DNA from: Deltaproteobacteria bacterium
GTDB taxonomy: Bacteria; Desulfobacterota; Binatia; JACPRU01
Reading direction: 5' to 3'
Length of the DNA stretch: 55,308 bases
NCBI GenBank assembly: GCA_016189835.1
Contig: JACPRU010000037.1
Span: 1-55,308 of the forward strand
In this document: piece by piece, positions 17,169 to 26,814 of the stretch
How the letters are laid out: each line of letters begins with the position of its first letter
How positions within the stretch are numbered: position 1 is the first letter of the stretch
Translations under genes and position numbers: made by a program
Notes under the pieces: model-generated
What the model was told of the DNA's origin: nothing
Databases searched by the model: none
The model's input: the letters and a program-made list of their open reading frames with translations, nothing else

Positions 17169-17858
17169 CTAGCGGCGGCGCCAGCCGGCCGCGGGGCGGC
17201 GCACGCCCGCCGCATCGCCTTCACGCTTGCCGAAGATGGCGAGGACGGGATCCTCGCCGGCGCGCACCTCGGGCCTCAAATCGACGCCCTGCACCGCGTC
17301 GAAGCCGCCGGCAAACCTGAAGTACGCCATGGCGAGCTCCATGCGCTCGCGCATGTTCCGACACTCTTGCCAGATCTTCACCGCCTTGGGCGGAAAGCAG
17401 CGGTGCGAGATCGACACGATGAACGGCGCTCCCGGACGCAGGCTGCGCGCGACGGAGCGAAACACCTCGATCGGCTTCACCAGGTACTGCACCGACACGG
17501 TGAGCAGCGCGCCGTCGAACCGCGCCTCGGCGAACGGCAGCGCGGGCTGCTTGTTCAGATCGTGCACCACCCATTCGTCGAGATCCGGGTTGTCGGACAT
17601 CTCTTCGGCGTTCATGCCGAGGCCGATCACTCGCCGGCGGGGCAGATCGGCGGGCAGATGCGACCGCCAGCTCGCCATCAGATCGAGGAGCGTACCGTTC
17701 GGCGGCAGGGTCTCGCCGTAGAACCGGCTCGCCGCCGCCCCCGCGCCTTCGTCGAGGTGCACGACCTTCCGAGGAATCGCGTAGAAGAGCGCGTCGTCGG
17801 TCTCGTCGAGCCGCACGAACAGGTCGGACGTGAACGGATGATCGCCCGCGGTCGTCAC
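17169..17858 (-). CDS. class I SAM-dependent methyltransferase family protein
   Basis: The 229-residue protein has a degenerate Rossmann methyltransferase fold: GTLLDLMASWRSHLP (motif I position), VIGLGMNAEEM, HDLNKQPALPF followed by ARFDGALLTVSVQYL (motif IV), and SLRPGAPFIVSIS. This matches a widespread uncharacterised methyltransferase-like family; the substrate is unknown. Motif I lacks the classic GxGxG glycines, so SAM binding is inferred only. The start is a GTG (17858) that overlaps the stop of a short upstream frame by four bases; GGGAG lies ten bases before it. Confidence 0.75.
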   Translation of the reverse strand: MTTAGDHPFTSDLFVRLDETDDALFYAIPRKVVHLDEGAGAAASRFYGETLPPNGTLLDLMASWRSHLPADLPRRRVIGLGMNAEEMSDNPDLDEWVVHDLNKQPALPFAEARFDGALLTVSVQYLVKPIEVFRSVARSLRPGAPFIVSISHRCFPPKAVKIWQECRNMRERMELAMAYFRFAGGFDAVQGVDLRPEVRAGEDPVLAIFGKREGDAAGVRRPAAGWRRR

Positions 17859-17980
17859 GAGCCGGTGTCTCCCACAGTCGTCGGCGGGCGGCAACCGGCG
17901 GGGCGACCGCCGCAGCGGCCGCGCGGGCCGCTGCCGGCGAGGGCCTTGTTCATCTCGGTGATGCCCTTGGCCTCGGCCAC
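17855..17980 (-). pseudogene. short ORF or 3-prime remnant of a lost gene, coupled to the methyltransferase
   Basis: An in-frame TGA at the left side of the tandem repeat is followed by LEAEGVAEAKGITEMNKALAG, a coding-like, amphipathic segment reminiscent of the tail of SPFH/band-7 proteins. A low-complexity Gly/Arg/Pro stretch follows. The frame ends in TGA overlapping the methyltransferase GTG (GTGA). Either it is a 41-codon leader ORF with a GTG start, or the end of a gene whose front was deleted. Confidence 0.3.
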
Positions 17981-17999
17981 CCCTTCGGCCTCGAGTCAA

Positions 18000-18033
18000 G
18001 GAAGAGCACCTTGACTGGAAGAGCACCTTGACT
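18000..18033. repeat. perfect 17-base tandem duplication
   Basis: GGAAGAGCACCTTGACT occurs twice back to back (18000-18016 and 18017-18033) without a mismatch. It lies between the divergent methyltransferase region and the exported-protein gene, 31 bases before the latter's start. Confidence 0.9.
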
Positions 18034-18063
18034 TCGCCGACCGGGGGACCGAAGGATGCCGCG

Positions 18064-18822
18064 ATGAACCGGCGCCGGGTGCTCACCGCCTGCCTCGCCG
18101 GCGCGGCATTGCTGCGCGGCGCGGCTTTCGCGGAGGCGATGGCCGACCTCGTGCGCCAGGCCGTGGAGGCGGGAAAGCCATCGACGCCGCTGCGCGCCGA
18201 CGCGACCGCCGACATCGACGGCCTCGACGGCAAGAGGCAGGAGCGGCTCGTGATCGTCGAGCGCGTCGCGGCCGATGCCGGCCTGCCGGCGCAAACCTTG
18301 GTGGTGCTCGCGGGCGCCAAGCTCCGCGTGCTGGCGCTCGGCCCCGCGGAGCTTCACCTGGCGAGCGGCGGCAAGGTGAGCCGGGCCGAGGCCAAGGCCC
18401 GGATCGGCTCCACCAGCTTCGCCGCGGAGGATTTCTTGCCGTTCTCGCCCGCGCGCTGTGCCGCGATGCGCCTCGCCGACCTGACCGCAGAGCAGTTCAC
18501 GCTGGTCTGCGAGCCGAAGATCCCGCCTTCGCAGTACTCGCTGATGGTCTACAAGTTCGACCGCGCGCGGTTCTCGTTGCTGCAGGTCCTGCTCTACCGG
18601 GACGGCATGACGAACCTGGTGAAGATGCTGCGCAACCACGACTTCGTGCGCGTCGGCTCGGCCTGGCGGCCGAAGCGCGTGGTCATGCAGGATTTCAAGC
18701 TGCGCACCAAGGACGTCCTTTCGCTCGAGTGGCGAGAGAGCGCCGACGTCCCCGCCGAAGCGTTCGACGCCAAGTCGTTTGCCGGCGTGGCGCTCGAGCC
18801 GCGGGCGAGCGCGCAGCCTTAG
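18064..18822 (+). CDS. exported LolA-like outer membrane lipoprotein-sorting domain protein
   Basis: The 252-residue protein has a clear signal peptide (MNRRRVLTACLAGAALL, cut probably near AFA). A beta-rich body follows, ending in an FKLRTKDVLSLEW-like strand. The pattern fits the LolA/LolB-like superfamily annotated as outer membrane lipoprotein-sorting proteins (TP0789-like), thought to bind lipids or lipoproteins in the periplasm. The ATG at 18064 is used because GAAGGA precedes it and the signal peptide starts there. It is alone on the plus strand, convergent with larB 15 bases away. Confidence 0.65.
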   Translation: MNRRRVLTACLAGAALLRGAAFAEAMADLVRQAVEAGKPSTPLRADATADIDGLDGKRQERLVIVERVAADAGLPAQTLVVLAGAKLRVLALGPAELHLASGGKVSRAEAKARIGSTSFAAEDFLPFSPARCAAMRLADLTAEQFTLVCEPKIPPSQYSLMVYKFDRARFSLLQVLLYRDGMTNLVKMLRNHDFVRVGSAWRPKRVVMQDFKLRTKDVLSLEWRESADVPAEAFDAKSFAGVALEPRASAQP

Positions 18823-18837
18823 CGGACTAGCCGTCGA

Positions 18838-19620
18838 CTAGCCGCGATGCGCGGCTGAGGGCCGGCGGCGACGGCGCGCGCGCAGGATCCGCACCGCGGC
18901 GACCGCCGCCCCGAAACCGTTGTCGATGTTCACGACCGTGGTGCCGGCGGCGCACGAGTTGAGCATCGACAACAGCGCCGCCAGGCCGCCGAAGCTCGCT
19001 CCGTAGCCGACGCTGGTCGGCACCGCGATCACCGGCTGCTCGATCCATCCCGCGACCACGCTCGGCAGCGCGCCCTCCATGCCGGCCACCACGATCACCA
19101 CCTCCGCCGCGCGGATGCGCGCGCTCTGATCGAACAGCCGGTGCAGCCCGGAGACGCCGACGTCGAACAGGCGATCGACCTCGCATCCGGCGGCGCTCGC
19201 GGTCACCGCCGCTTCCTCCGCGACCGGCAGATCGGCGGTCCCCGCGGAGATCACCAGCACGCGCCCGAGCCGCTTCGCGCCGCGCCCGCGCACCCACCAG
19301 GCAACCCGCGCCGCCTCGGAGTAGCGAATGCCCGGCAGCCGCGACCTCACGGCCTCGGCGTCGCCCTGGCCGATGCGCGTCACGACCACGTTGTGCCCCC
19401 CGGCGGCGATGCGCTCGGCGATCTCCACGATCTGCGCGCGGCTCTTGCCCTGCGCGAAGATCACCTCGGGGACTCCCTGGCGCAGCGAGCGATGGTGATC
19501 GACCTTGGCGAAGCCGAGATCCTCGTAAGGAAGATGCCGAAGCTCGTCGAGCGCCGCCTCGACGCTGCGTCGCCCGCGGCGCACGTCGGCGAGCAGGCGC
19601 TTGAGCCTCGTCCGATCCAC
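18838..19620 (-). CDS. larB: LarB-like pyridinium-3,5-biscarboxylic acid mononucleotide synthase
   Basis: This 260-residue protein is of the PurE-related LarB family, which carboxylates and hydrolyses nicotinic acid adenine dinucleotide in the first step of the nickel-pincer cofactor of lactate racemase-type enzymes. The C-terminal AIR-carboxylase-like domain shows ISAGTADLPVAEEA, VVAGMEGALPSVVAG, PTSVGYGASFGGLAAL and NIDNGFGAA. No larC, larE or larA is in the window, so the pathway is incomplete here. The GTG at 19620 has AAGGCGGG before it and lies ten bases behind thiL, so it is read in the same operon. Confidence 0.9.
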   Translation of the reverse strand: MDRTRLKRLLADVRRGRRSVEAALDELRHLPYEDLGFAKVDHHRSLRQGVPEVIFAQGKSRAQIVEIAERIAAGGHNVVVTRIGQGDAEAVRSRLPGIRYSEAARVAWWVRGRGAKRLGRVLVISAGTADLPVAEEAAVTASAAGCEVDRLFDVGVSGLHRLFDQSARIRAAEVVIVVAGMEGALPSVVAGWIEQPVIAVPTSVGYGASFGGLAALLSMLNSCAAGTTVVNIDNGFGAAVAAVRILRARRRRRPSAAHRG

Positions 19621-19630
19621 GCCCGCCGCC

Positions 19631-20668
19631 TTATCGCAGCTTGCGCGCCCGCGGAATAGTCGCCGGCCGCCGCCGGCCGGCACCTGCGCGGAAGTGGTCG
19701 TGGCCGGCCGTCTCGGCTGCGAGCCGCTCTCCCGGCGCACCGACCACGCTGATGCCGCGTCCGCGGACGACCCGACCGATGGCGGTCACGGGCACCGCCA
19801 GGCGACCGGAGGCGGCCTCGAGAGCGCGCACGCGGTGCGGCGGCACGGTGAACAGCAGCTCGTAGTCCTCGCCGCCCGAGAGCGCGAGGCGCAGGCGGTC
19901 TTCGGCGCCGAGCGCCGCGAGCGTCGCGGGCAGGGGCAGCCGCCGCGCTTCGACCACGGCGCCCACGCCGCTGGCGCGGCAGATGTGGCCGAGATCGGAG
20001 AGCAGGCCGTCGCTCACGTCGATCGCCGCGCTCGCCGTGCGCGTCCGCGCCAGCATCCGGCCGAGCTCGAGGCGCGGCGACGGCCGCCGGAAGCGGGCGG
20101 TCTGGCGGCGCGTGCCGCGGCGACGGCCGAGCAGGATCTCGCGGCCGAACGCCGCCGCGCCGAGCCGGCCGCTCACGTAGAGATGATCGCCGGGGCGCGC
20201 GCCGGAGCGCAGCAGCGGGCGCGACTCGGCCGCGCCGAGCAGCATCACCGAGATCATCCACCGCGGGCTCGCGCTCAGGTTGCCGCCGACCAGGGCGCAG
20301 GCGGCGGCCCCGGCCGCCGCGGCGAACCCGCGGATCAGGCCGCGAAGCTCGCTCACGCGGGCCGAGGCCGGCACCGCCAGGGAGAGCAGCGCGAAGCGGG
20401 GCGAGCCGCCCATCGCGGCGATGTCGGAGGCGTTGACGGCGAAGGCGCGCCGGCCGAGACCGGACGGCGTGTCCCATCGCCTGCGGAAGTGGATGCCCTC
20501 GACCAGCGCATCGGTGGTGAGCAGCCATCGCCCGGCGCCGCAGCGGACCACCGCGCAGTCGTCGCCGATGCCGACCTCGACGCCGCGGCGGGGGATCCGC
20601 AAGCCGCGAAGAGTCGCCAGGAACCCGAACTCGCCGAGATCCGACAGCCGCTGCCGGCTATTCGCCAA
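19631..20668 (-). CDS. thiL: thiamine-monophosphate kinase
   Basis: The 345-residue kinase phosphorylates thiamine monophosphate to the diphosphate, the cofactor that SucA needs. It has the AIR-synthase-like fold signatures GIGDDCAVV, TTDALVEGIHF, ASDIAAMGG, SDGLLSDLGH and SGGEDYELLF. The TTG at 20668 was chosen: GGAGG stands six bases before it, and the protein then starts just ahead of LSDLGEFGFL, as usual for ThiL. The start lies inside the last codons of the upstream binding-protein gene (11-base overlap). The C-terminal tail is basic and probably unstructured. Confidence 0.93.
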   Translation of the reverse strand: MANSRQRLSDLGEFGFLATLRGLRIPRRGVEVGIGDDCAVVRCGAGRWLLTTDALVEGIHFRRRWDTPSGLGRRAFAVNASDIAAMGGSPRFALLSLAVPASARVSELRGLIRGFAAAAGAAACALVGGNLSASPRWMISVMLLGAAESRPLLRSGARPGDHLYVSGRLGAAAFGREILLGRRRGTRRQTARFRRPSPRLELGRMLARTRTASAAIDVSDGLLSDLGHICRASGVGAVVEARRLPLPATLAALGAEDRLRLALSGGEDYELLFTVPPHRVRALEAASGRLAVPVTAIGRVVRGRGISVVGAPGERLAAETAGHDHFRAGAGRRRPATIPRARKLR

Positions 20669-22016
20669 GGCGGTCCTCCGTGGAGCGAACGCCGCCCTCG
20701 GGCCGCGGCGGCCTGTCCTCCGCCGCGGCCGGCCGTGGCGGGGGCGCCGGCTCACCCGAGATCGCCGGCGCCGCAGCGTCGATCTCGCGGACCGTGCCCT
20801 CCTCGACCTCGAGCAGGAACAATCCCTTCTCGATCCGGCCGCCGGCGGCGATGACGGTCTCTCCCGTGGCGCCCCGGCGCAGCGACGGACGACGTAGTTG
20901 CTCCAGCACCGCCGGCCGGCTCGTGCTTCCGGCGGCGATGACGTCGCGCACCAGCGCGGCGGCGTCGAAACCGTACGCCTCGAGCGTCCCGGGGTCGCCG
21001 TGGTAGGCGTCGCGAAACGCGTCGACGAAGGCTCGAACCTCCGGCCGGAAGCTGTAGAGGAAGAAGCCGTCGACGAACACGCCTCCTTCGACGGCCGGCA
21101 TCGCGCCGAGCAGACCCTGCGGCCGATCCCATCCGCTGGCGCCGAGCAGCTGAACGCCGCGAATGTCGACGAAGCCGAGGTAGGAGGTGACCATCGCCAG
21201 CCGCTCGGCCGACTCGGGCAGGAACACGCCGTCGAGCGGCGGCGGCTGGTTCTCGACGACGCCGATCCGCGATTGCAGGCGCTTGGCCTCGGCTTGCAGG
21301 TCGCTCTTGCCCGGTGGATAGCCCACGTCGGCGACGACGCGGCCGCCGAGCGCCTCCACGGCTTCGCGAAAGCTCCCGGCGATCTCCCGGCCGTAGCCGT
21401 CGTCGGGATAAAATATCGCCCAGCGCCGCAGCCCGCGCTCGACGACGGCGTAACGCGCCAGGACCGCGGCCTGATCCTCCTTGGTCAAGCTGAAGCGGAA
21501 CAGCGGCCCGCCGACGCCGACCGCCCGCTGCGCGAAAGTCAGCGTCGGCATCCCGAAGCCGTGGGCGTACGTCTGCACCGCGTCGATCTCCGCGCCGAGC
21601 ATCGGCCCGAGCACGGCGACGATCCCGGGATCGCCGGCGAGCTTCTGGTAGGCCGAGGCCGCCTGCGAAGGGTCGCCGAGACTATCGAGGATGACGGTGC
21701 GCACGACCGGAGTGCGGTTCTCCAGCGCTCCGAGCGCGACGCGGATGCCGCGCAGGCAGGACTCGCCGAAGGTCCGGTACCGTCCGGAGAGCGGCAGCAG
21801 CACGCCGACCGCGGCCTCGGGACCGGCGGCTGGCGGCGCGGACCGGGGTGCGAACCGCGCGGCTTCGCCCGGCGCAGCCGCCGCGGCCGGCTCGCGGGTC
21901 GCGGCCTGCGCGCTCGACAGGGAGGCGAGCAGCGCGACCAGCAGGACGGAGCGATCTACCCGGCGCTTGCGGGGCCGCGGCTGGCTCCGCGCGCAGCTCC
22001 TGCGCGGCGGCTCCAC
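20658..22016 (-). CDS. periplasmic binding-like protein / penicillin-binding protein activator (LpoA-type)
   Basis: The 452-residue protein has a long basic N-terminus and a hydrophobic signal segment (VLLVALLASL, cut near SSAQA). A Leu/Ile/Val-binding-protein fold follows: VGVLLPLSGRYRTFGESCL, ILDSLGDPSQAASAYQKL, VLGPMLGAE, YPDDGYGREIAGSF and YGFDAAALVRDV. A Pro-rich acidic tail ends the protein. The family contains ABC-transporter solute receptors and LpoA, the activator of PBP1A. No transporter genes are nearby, so the LpoA-like role is possible but unproven, and no lipobox Cys is seen. The GTG start lies six bases behind dnaJ. Confidence 0.75.
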   Translation of the reverse strand: MEPPRRSCARSQPRPRKRRVDRSVLLVALLASLSSAQAATREPAAAAAPGEAARFAPRSAPPAAGPEAAVGVLLPLSGRYRTFGESCLRGIRVALGALENRTPVVRTVILDSLGDPSQAASAYQKLAGDPGIVAVLGPMLGAEIDAVQTYAHGFGMPTLTFAQRAVGVGGPLFRFSLTKEDQAAVLARYAVVERGLRRWAIFYPDDGYGREIAGSFREAVEALGGRVVADVGYPPGKSDLQAEAKRLQSRIGVVENQPPPLDGVFLPESAERLAMVTSYLGFVDIRGVQLLGASGWDRPQGLLGAMPAVEGGVFVDGFFLYSFRPEVRAFVDAFRDAYHGDPGTLEAYGFDAAALVRDVIAAGSTSRPAVLEQLRRPSLRRGATGETVIAAGGRIEKGLFLLEVEEGTVREIDAAAPAISGEPAPPPRPAAAEDRPPRPEGGVRSTEDRLGE

Positions 22017-22022
22017 GGACGC

Positions 22023-23138
22023 CTAGCCGAACATCTCGCGGACGCGGTCGAGGAAGCCCTTGTTGAGCGGGCTCACCTCCTCGCCGCCGTTGCGGGCGTA
22101 CTCCTCGAGCAGCTCCCGTTGTCGCGCGGTCAGCTTGCGTGGAACCTCGACGTGCACGCGCACGAGCTGGTCGCCGCGCCCGTAGCCCTGCAGGTCGGGG
22201 ATACCCTTCTCCTTCAGCCGAAAGACCGCGCCGGTCTGCGTCCCCGCCGGGATCTTCAGCTTGGCCTTGTCCTCCAGGGTCGGGACCTCGATCTCGGCGC
22301 CGAGCGTGAGCTGCGTGAACGATACCGGAATCTCGCAGATCAGGTCCTTGCCGTGCCGCGCGAAGATCGGATGCTCCTTGACGGAGATCACCACGTAGAG
22401 GTCGCCCGCCGGGCCGCCGCCCAAGCCGGCTTCCCCTTCGCCGCGCAGCTTCAGCCGCGAGCCGTCGTCGATCCCCGCGGGGATCTTGACGTTCAGCTGC
22501 TGCGTCACCCGCACGCGACCGCCGCCGCCGCAGGTCTCGCAAGGATCGGCGATGATCGTGCCCTCGCCGCCGCACTGGCTGCAGGTCTTGGCGATCGAGA
22601 AGAATCCCTGCTGGAAGCGGATCTGGCCGCTGCCTCGACACGAGGGACACGTGCGCGGCGCCGTGCCGCCCTTGGTGCCCTTGCCGGCGCAGGTCTCGCA
22701 TCCTTTCCAGCGCGGCACGGCGAGCTTCTTCTCGCAGCCGAACGCCGCCTCCTCGAAGCGGATGGTGAGATCGTAGCGAAGGTCCTCGCCGCGGCGGGCG
22801 CGCCCGCGGGAGCGGCCGCGACCGCCGCCGAAGAAGTCGCCGAAGATGTCGCTGAACAGATCCTCGAAGCCCGCGCTGAAGTCGAATCCGCCGAACCCGC
22901 CTTGCTGGTCGAAGGCGGCGTGCCCGAAGCGATCGTACTGCGCGCGTCGCTCCGGGTCGCCGAGGATCTGGTAGGCTGCGGAGGCCTCCTTGAAGCGCTC
23001 CTCGGATTCCTTGTTGCCCGGGTTGCGGTCGGGATGATGCTTCAGGGCGAGCTTGCGGTAAGCCTTCTTGATCTCGTCCTGGGACGCTTCGCGACCGACG
23101 CCGAGCACCTCGTAGAAGTCGCGCTTGGGCGGAGGCAT
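22023..23138 (-). CDS. dnaJ: chaperone DnaJ
   Basis: This is the 371-residue co-chaperone of DnaK. The J domain has HPD at residues 35-37. A Gly/Phe-rich region ([14 protein letters not shown]) follows, then four zinc-binding CxxCxGxG repeats ([32 protein letters not shown]) and the two substrate-binding C-terminal domains. Full length and all zinc cysteines are present, so it is class A DnaJ rather than CbpA. It lies 66 bases behind dnaK, with a strong hairpin in between. Confidence 0.97.
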   Translation of the reverse strand: MPPPKRDFYEVLGVGREASQDEIKKAYRKLALKHHPDRNPGNKESEERFKEASAAYQILGDPERRAQYDRFGHAAFDQQGGFGGFDFSAGFEDLFSDIFGDFFGGGRGRSRGRARRGEDLRYDLTIRFEEAAFGCEKKLAVPRWKGCETCAGKGTKGGTAPRTCPSCRGSGQIRFQQGFFSIAKTCSQCGGEGTIIADPCETCGGGGRVRVTQQLNVKIPAGIDDGSRLKLRGEGEAGLGGGPAGDLYVVISVKEHPIFARHGKDLICEIPVSFTQLTLGAEIEVPTLEDKAKLKIPAGTQTGAVFRLKEKGIPDLQGYGRGDQLVRVHVEVPRKLTARQRELLEEYARNGGEEVSPLNKGFLDRVREMFG

Positions 23139-23165
23139 CTCCGGCTATCTATGACAGGGGAAGCG

Positions 23166-23196
23166 CCCCTCTTTCCAGTCCCGCCGGAAAGAGGGG
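23166..23196 (-). other. strong hairpin between dnaK and dnaJ
   Basis: CCCCTCTTTCC (23166-23176) pairs perfectly with GGAAAGAGGGG (23186-23196) around a 9-base loop, and the stem can extend past a small bulge. No T run follows on the transcribed strand. It therefore looks more like a processing or attenuation hairpin inside the operon than a full intrinsic terminator. Confidence 0.6.
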
Positions 23197-23204
23197 GGCG
23201 CGAC

Positions 23205-25130
<1,926 letters not shown>

Positions 25131-25309
25131 AGGGCCACCCTTCTGAGCGGCGCCGAGAGGCTCGACCCGCTGATTGTCACCGTCGCAAACCCGTAGGTAA
25201 TCATCCGCGGACCACTTTCAACGCGACCCGCCGAGAAAAACCCGGACGGGCCCGAAAAGCGCCGCTCCGTCACGAGCCACACCCGGCCGGGGAGGACGAG
25301 CGCGGATTA

Positions 25310-25918
25310 CTATTGAGCCGGCTCGTTCTCGCCGGGCTCCTCGCCTTCCCCGGAGGTCGGCCCGGCGGCGACGATCACGCGAGCCGGTCGCAGCAGCCGC
25401 TGGTTATAGAGGTAGCCCTTCGACTGGAGCCGAAGAACGGTGTTTGGCGGAACCGCAGGGCTGGATCGCAGCTCCGCCGCCTCCTGAGTCGCGGGATCGA
25501 AGGCGGCGCCCGTCGGATCGCCGATCTCCTTGACGCCGTGCCGTTCCAGCACGTCCCGAAACAGGCGCAGGGTGAGCTGCACGCCCTCGACGACCGACTT
25601 GCCGTTTCCACCCAGTGCGGCATGCTCGAGCGCGAGCTCCAGGCCGTCGATCACCTGCAGCAGGTCTCGCAGCAGGTTCTCGTTCGCGAAGCGGATGGCT
25701 TCGCCCTTTTCGCGCTGCAGTCGCTTCTTCAAATTCTCGCCGTCGGCGACGGCTCGCACGTAGCGGTCGTAGCTCGCGGCCGCCTCCTGCGACTTGCTGC
25801 GCAGCTCCTGCTCGAGCGCGGCGACACGATTCTCGCCGTCTTGCGAAGCGACTTCGGGCGGTTCCGGGGCCCGCGCCTGCTCGCCATCCTTCTTCTCGTC
25901 TGCCTTGTCGTCTGCCAT
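25310..25918 (-). CDS. grpE: nucleotide exchange factor GrpE
   Basis: The 202-residue protein has an acidic/charged N-terminus, a long helix (NRVAALEQELRSKSQEAAA), the dimer region AVADGENLKKRLQREK and a beta-wing ending SKGYLYNQRLLRPARVIVA. These are all GrpE hallmarks; it releases ADP from DnaK. The ATG at 25918 gives the family length. An upstream start at 26032 would add an unrelated basic segment overlapping the recO promoter region. It is divergent from recO and heads grpE-dnaK-dnaJ. Confidence 0.96.
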   Translation of the reverse strand: MADDKADEKKDGEQARAPEPPEVASQDGENRVAALEQELRSKSQEAAASYDRYVRAVADGENLKKRLQREKGEAIRFANENLLRDLLQVIDGLELALEHAALGGNGKSVVEGVQLTLRLFRDVLERHGVKEIGDPTGAAFDPATQEAAELRSSPAVPPNTVLRLQSKGYLYNQRLLRPARVIVAAGPTSGEGEEPGENEPAQ

Positions 25919-26018
25919 TCGTCGGCCAACTCTCTCCGCGGATTTCGGGCGCACGTAGCCTCGAGCGCGATTTTTCCCTAGACTAACCACGGAAAATCCC
26001 TTTGCCAGGGGAAAGTCG

Positions 26019-26774
26019 ATTCGCACGAGCACTTCCCATTACTCTGCGGCGCTCGTCTTGCGGACGCGGGCTTTCGGCGAGAGCGACAAGATCGTCACGT
26101 TCCTCACCCGAGAGTTCGGCAAGCTGTCGGGGATCGCCAAGGGGGCTCGCAAATCGCGCCGGCGCTTCGTCGCCTCGCTCGAGCCGTTCACGCACGTGCA
26201 GCTCGGCTTTCGCAGCCGCCCTCAGGCCGATCTCTGCTTCATCGAGTCCGCCGACATCGTGCGCTCGGCGCGCAAGCTCGCCTTCGATCTCGACCGCTAC
26301 GCGTACTCGACCTACGTGGTCGAGCTGATCGACTCGATGGTCGAGGGGCGGGAGGCGGAGCCGGCGGTGTTCGACCTCGCCGAGGCGACGCTCGCCCGGA
26401 TCGATGGGTCGGCGGATTCCCCGAGCCCGCTGTGGCTGCGGCAGTTCGAGGTCGAGCTGCTGGCTCTCGCCGGCCTCGAGCCGCGCTTCGACCTGTGCAG
26501 CCGGTGCCGGCGGCCGAGCGCCGAGCCGGGCAAGGGCTTTCGCTTCAATCCCCGCACGGGCTGTCTCTGCTGCGACGGCTGCGGCGACGGATCGGGGATC
26601 GCCGTCTCCGAGGCGGCAATCGTCTCGATGCTCCTGCTGCAGAGAGGCCGGCCGACCGAGCTGCCGGCGTCCGCGGGCGGTGAAGTCCGCGCGCTCCTAC
26701 AGACCTTCATCGCCCACCACCTGCGCCGTCCGCTGCGCTCCCCGGCGCTGCTGAGGGAGATCCTCGGGATGTGA
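26019..26774 (+). CDS. recO: DNA repair protein RecO
   Basis: This is a recombination mediator that loads RecA with RecR. The N-terminal OB-fold has LRTRAFGESDKIVTFLT, the middle is helical, and a zinc site is formed by CSRC and CLCCDGC. The conserved strand SAALVLRTR lies partly upstream of the first ordinary start codon (TTG at 26058). Between the in-frame TAG at 25956 and that TTG there is no ATG, GTG or TTG. The best candidate is ATT at 26019, with AGGGGAAAG just before it, giving 251 residues. The conservative alternative is 26058 (238 residues), which would lose the first beta strand. Confidence 0.85.
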   Translation: MRTSTSHYSAALVLRTRAFGESDKIVTFLTREFGKLSGIAKGARKSRRRFVASLEPFTHVQLGFRSRPQADLCFIESADIVRSARKLAFDLDRYAYSTYVVELIDSMVEGREAEPAVFDLAEATLARIDGSADSPSPLWLRQFEVELLALAGLEPRFDLCSRCRRPSAEPGKGFRFNPRTGCLCCDGCGDGSGIAVSEAAIVSMLLLQRGRPTELPASAGGEVRALLQTFIAHHLRRPLRSPALLREILGM

Positions 26775-26814
26775 GCCGCGGCATCGGCTCGCGGGCACGG
26801 CGGCGTTGGCGACG

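Noticed and set aside
25131-25309. CIRCE element or sigma-32 promoter before dnaK
   Set aside because: A TTGAAA hexamer occurs near 25216, but no matching -10 at any sensible distance and no CIRCE inverted repeat were found.
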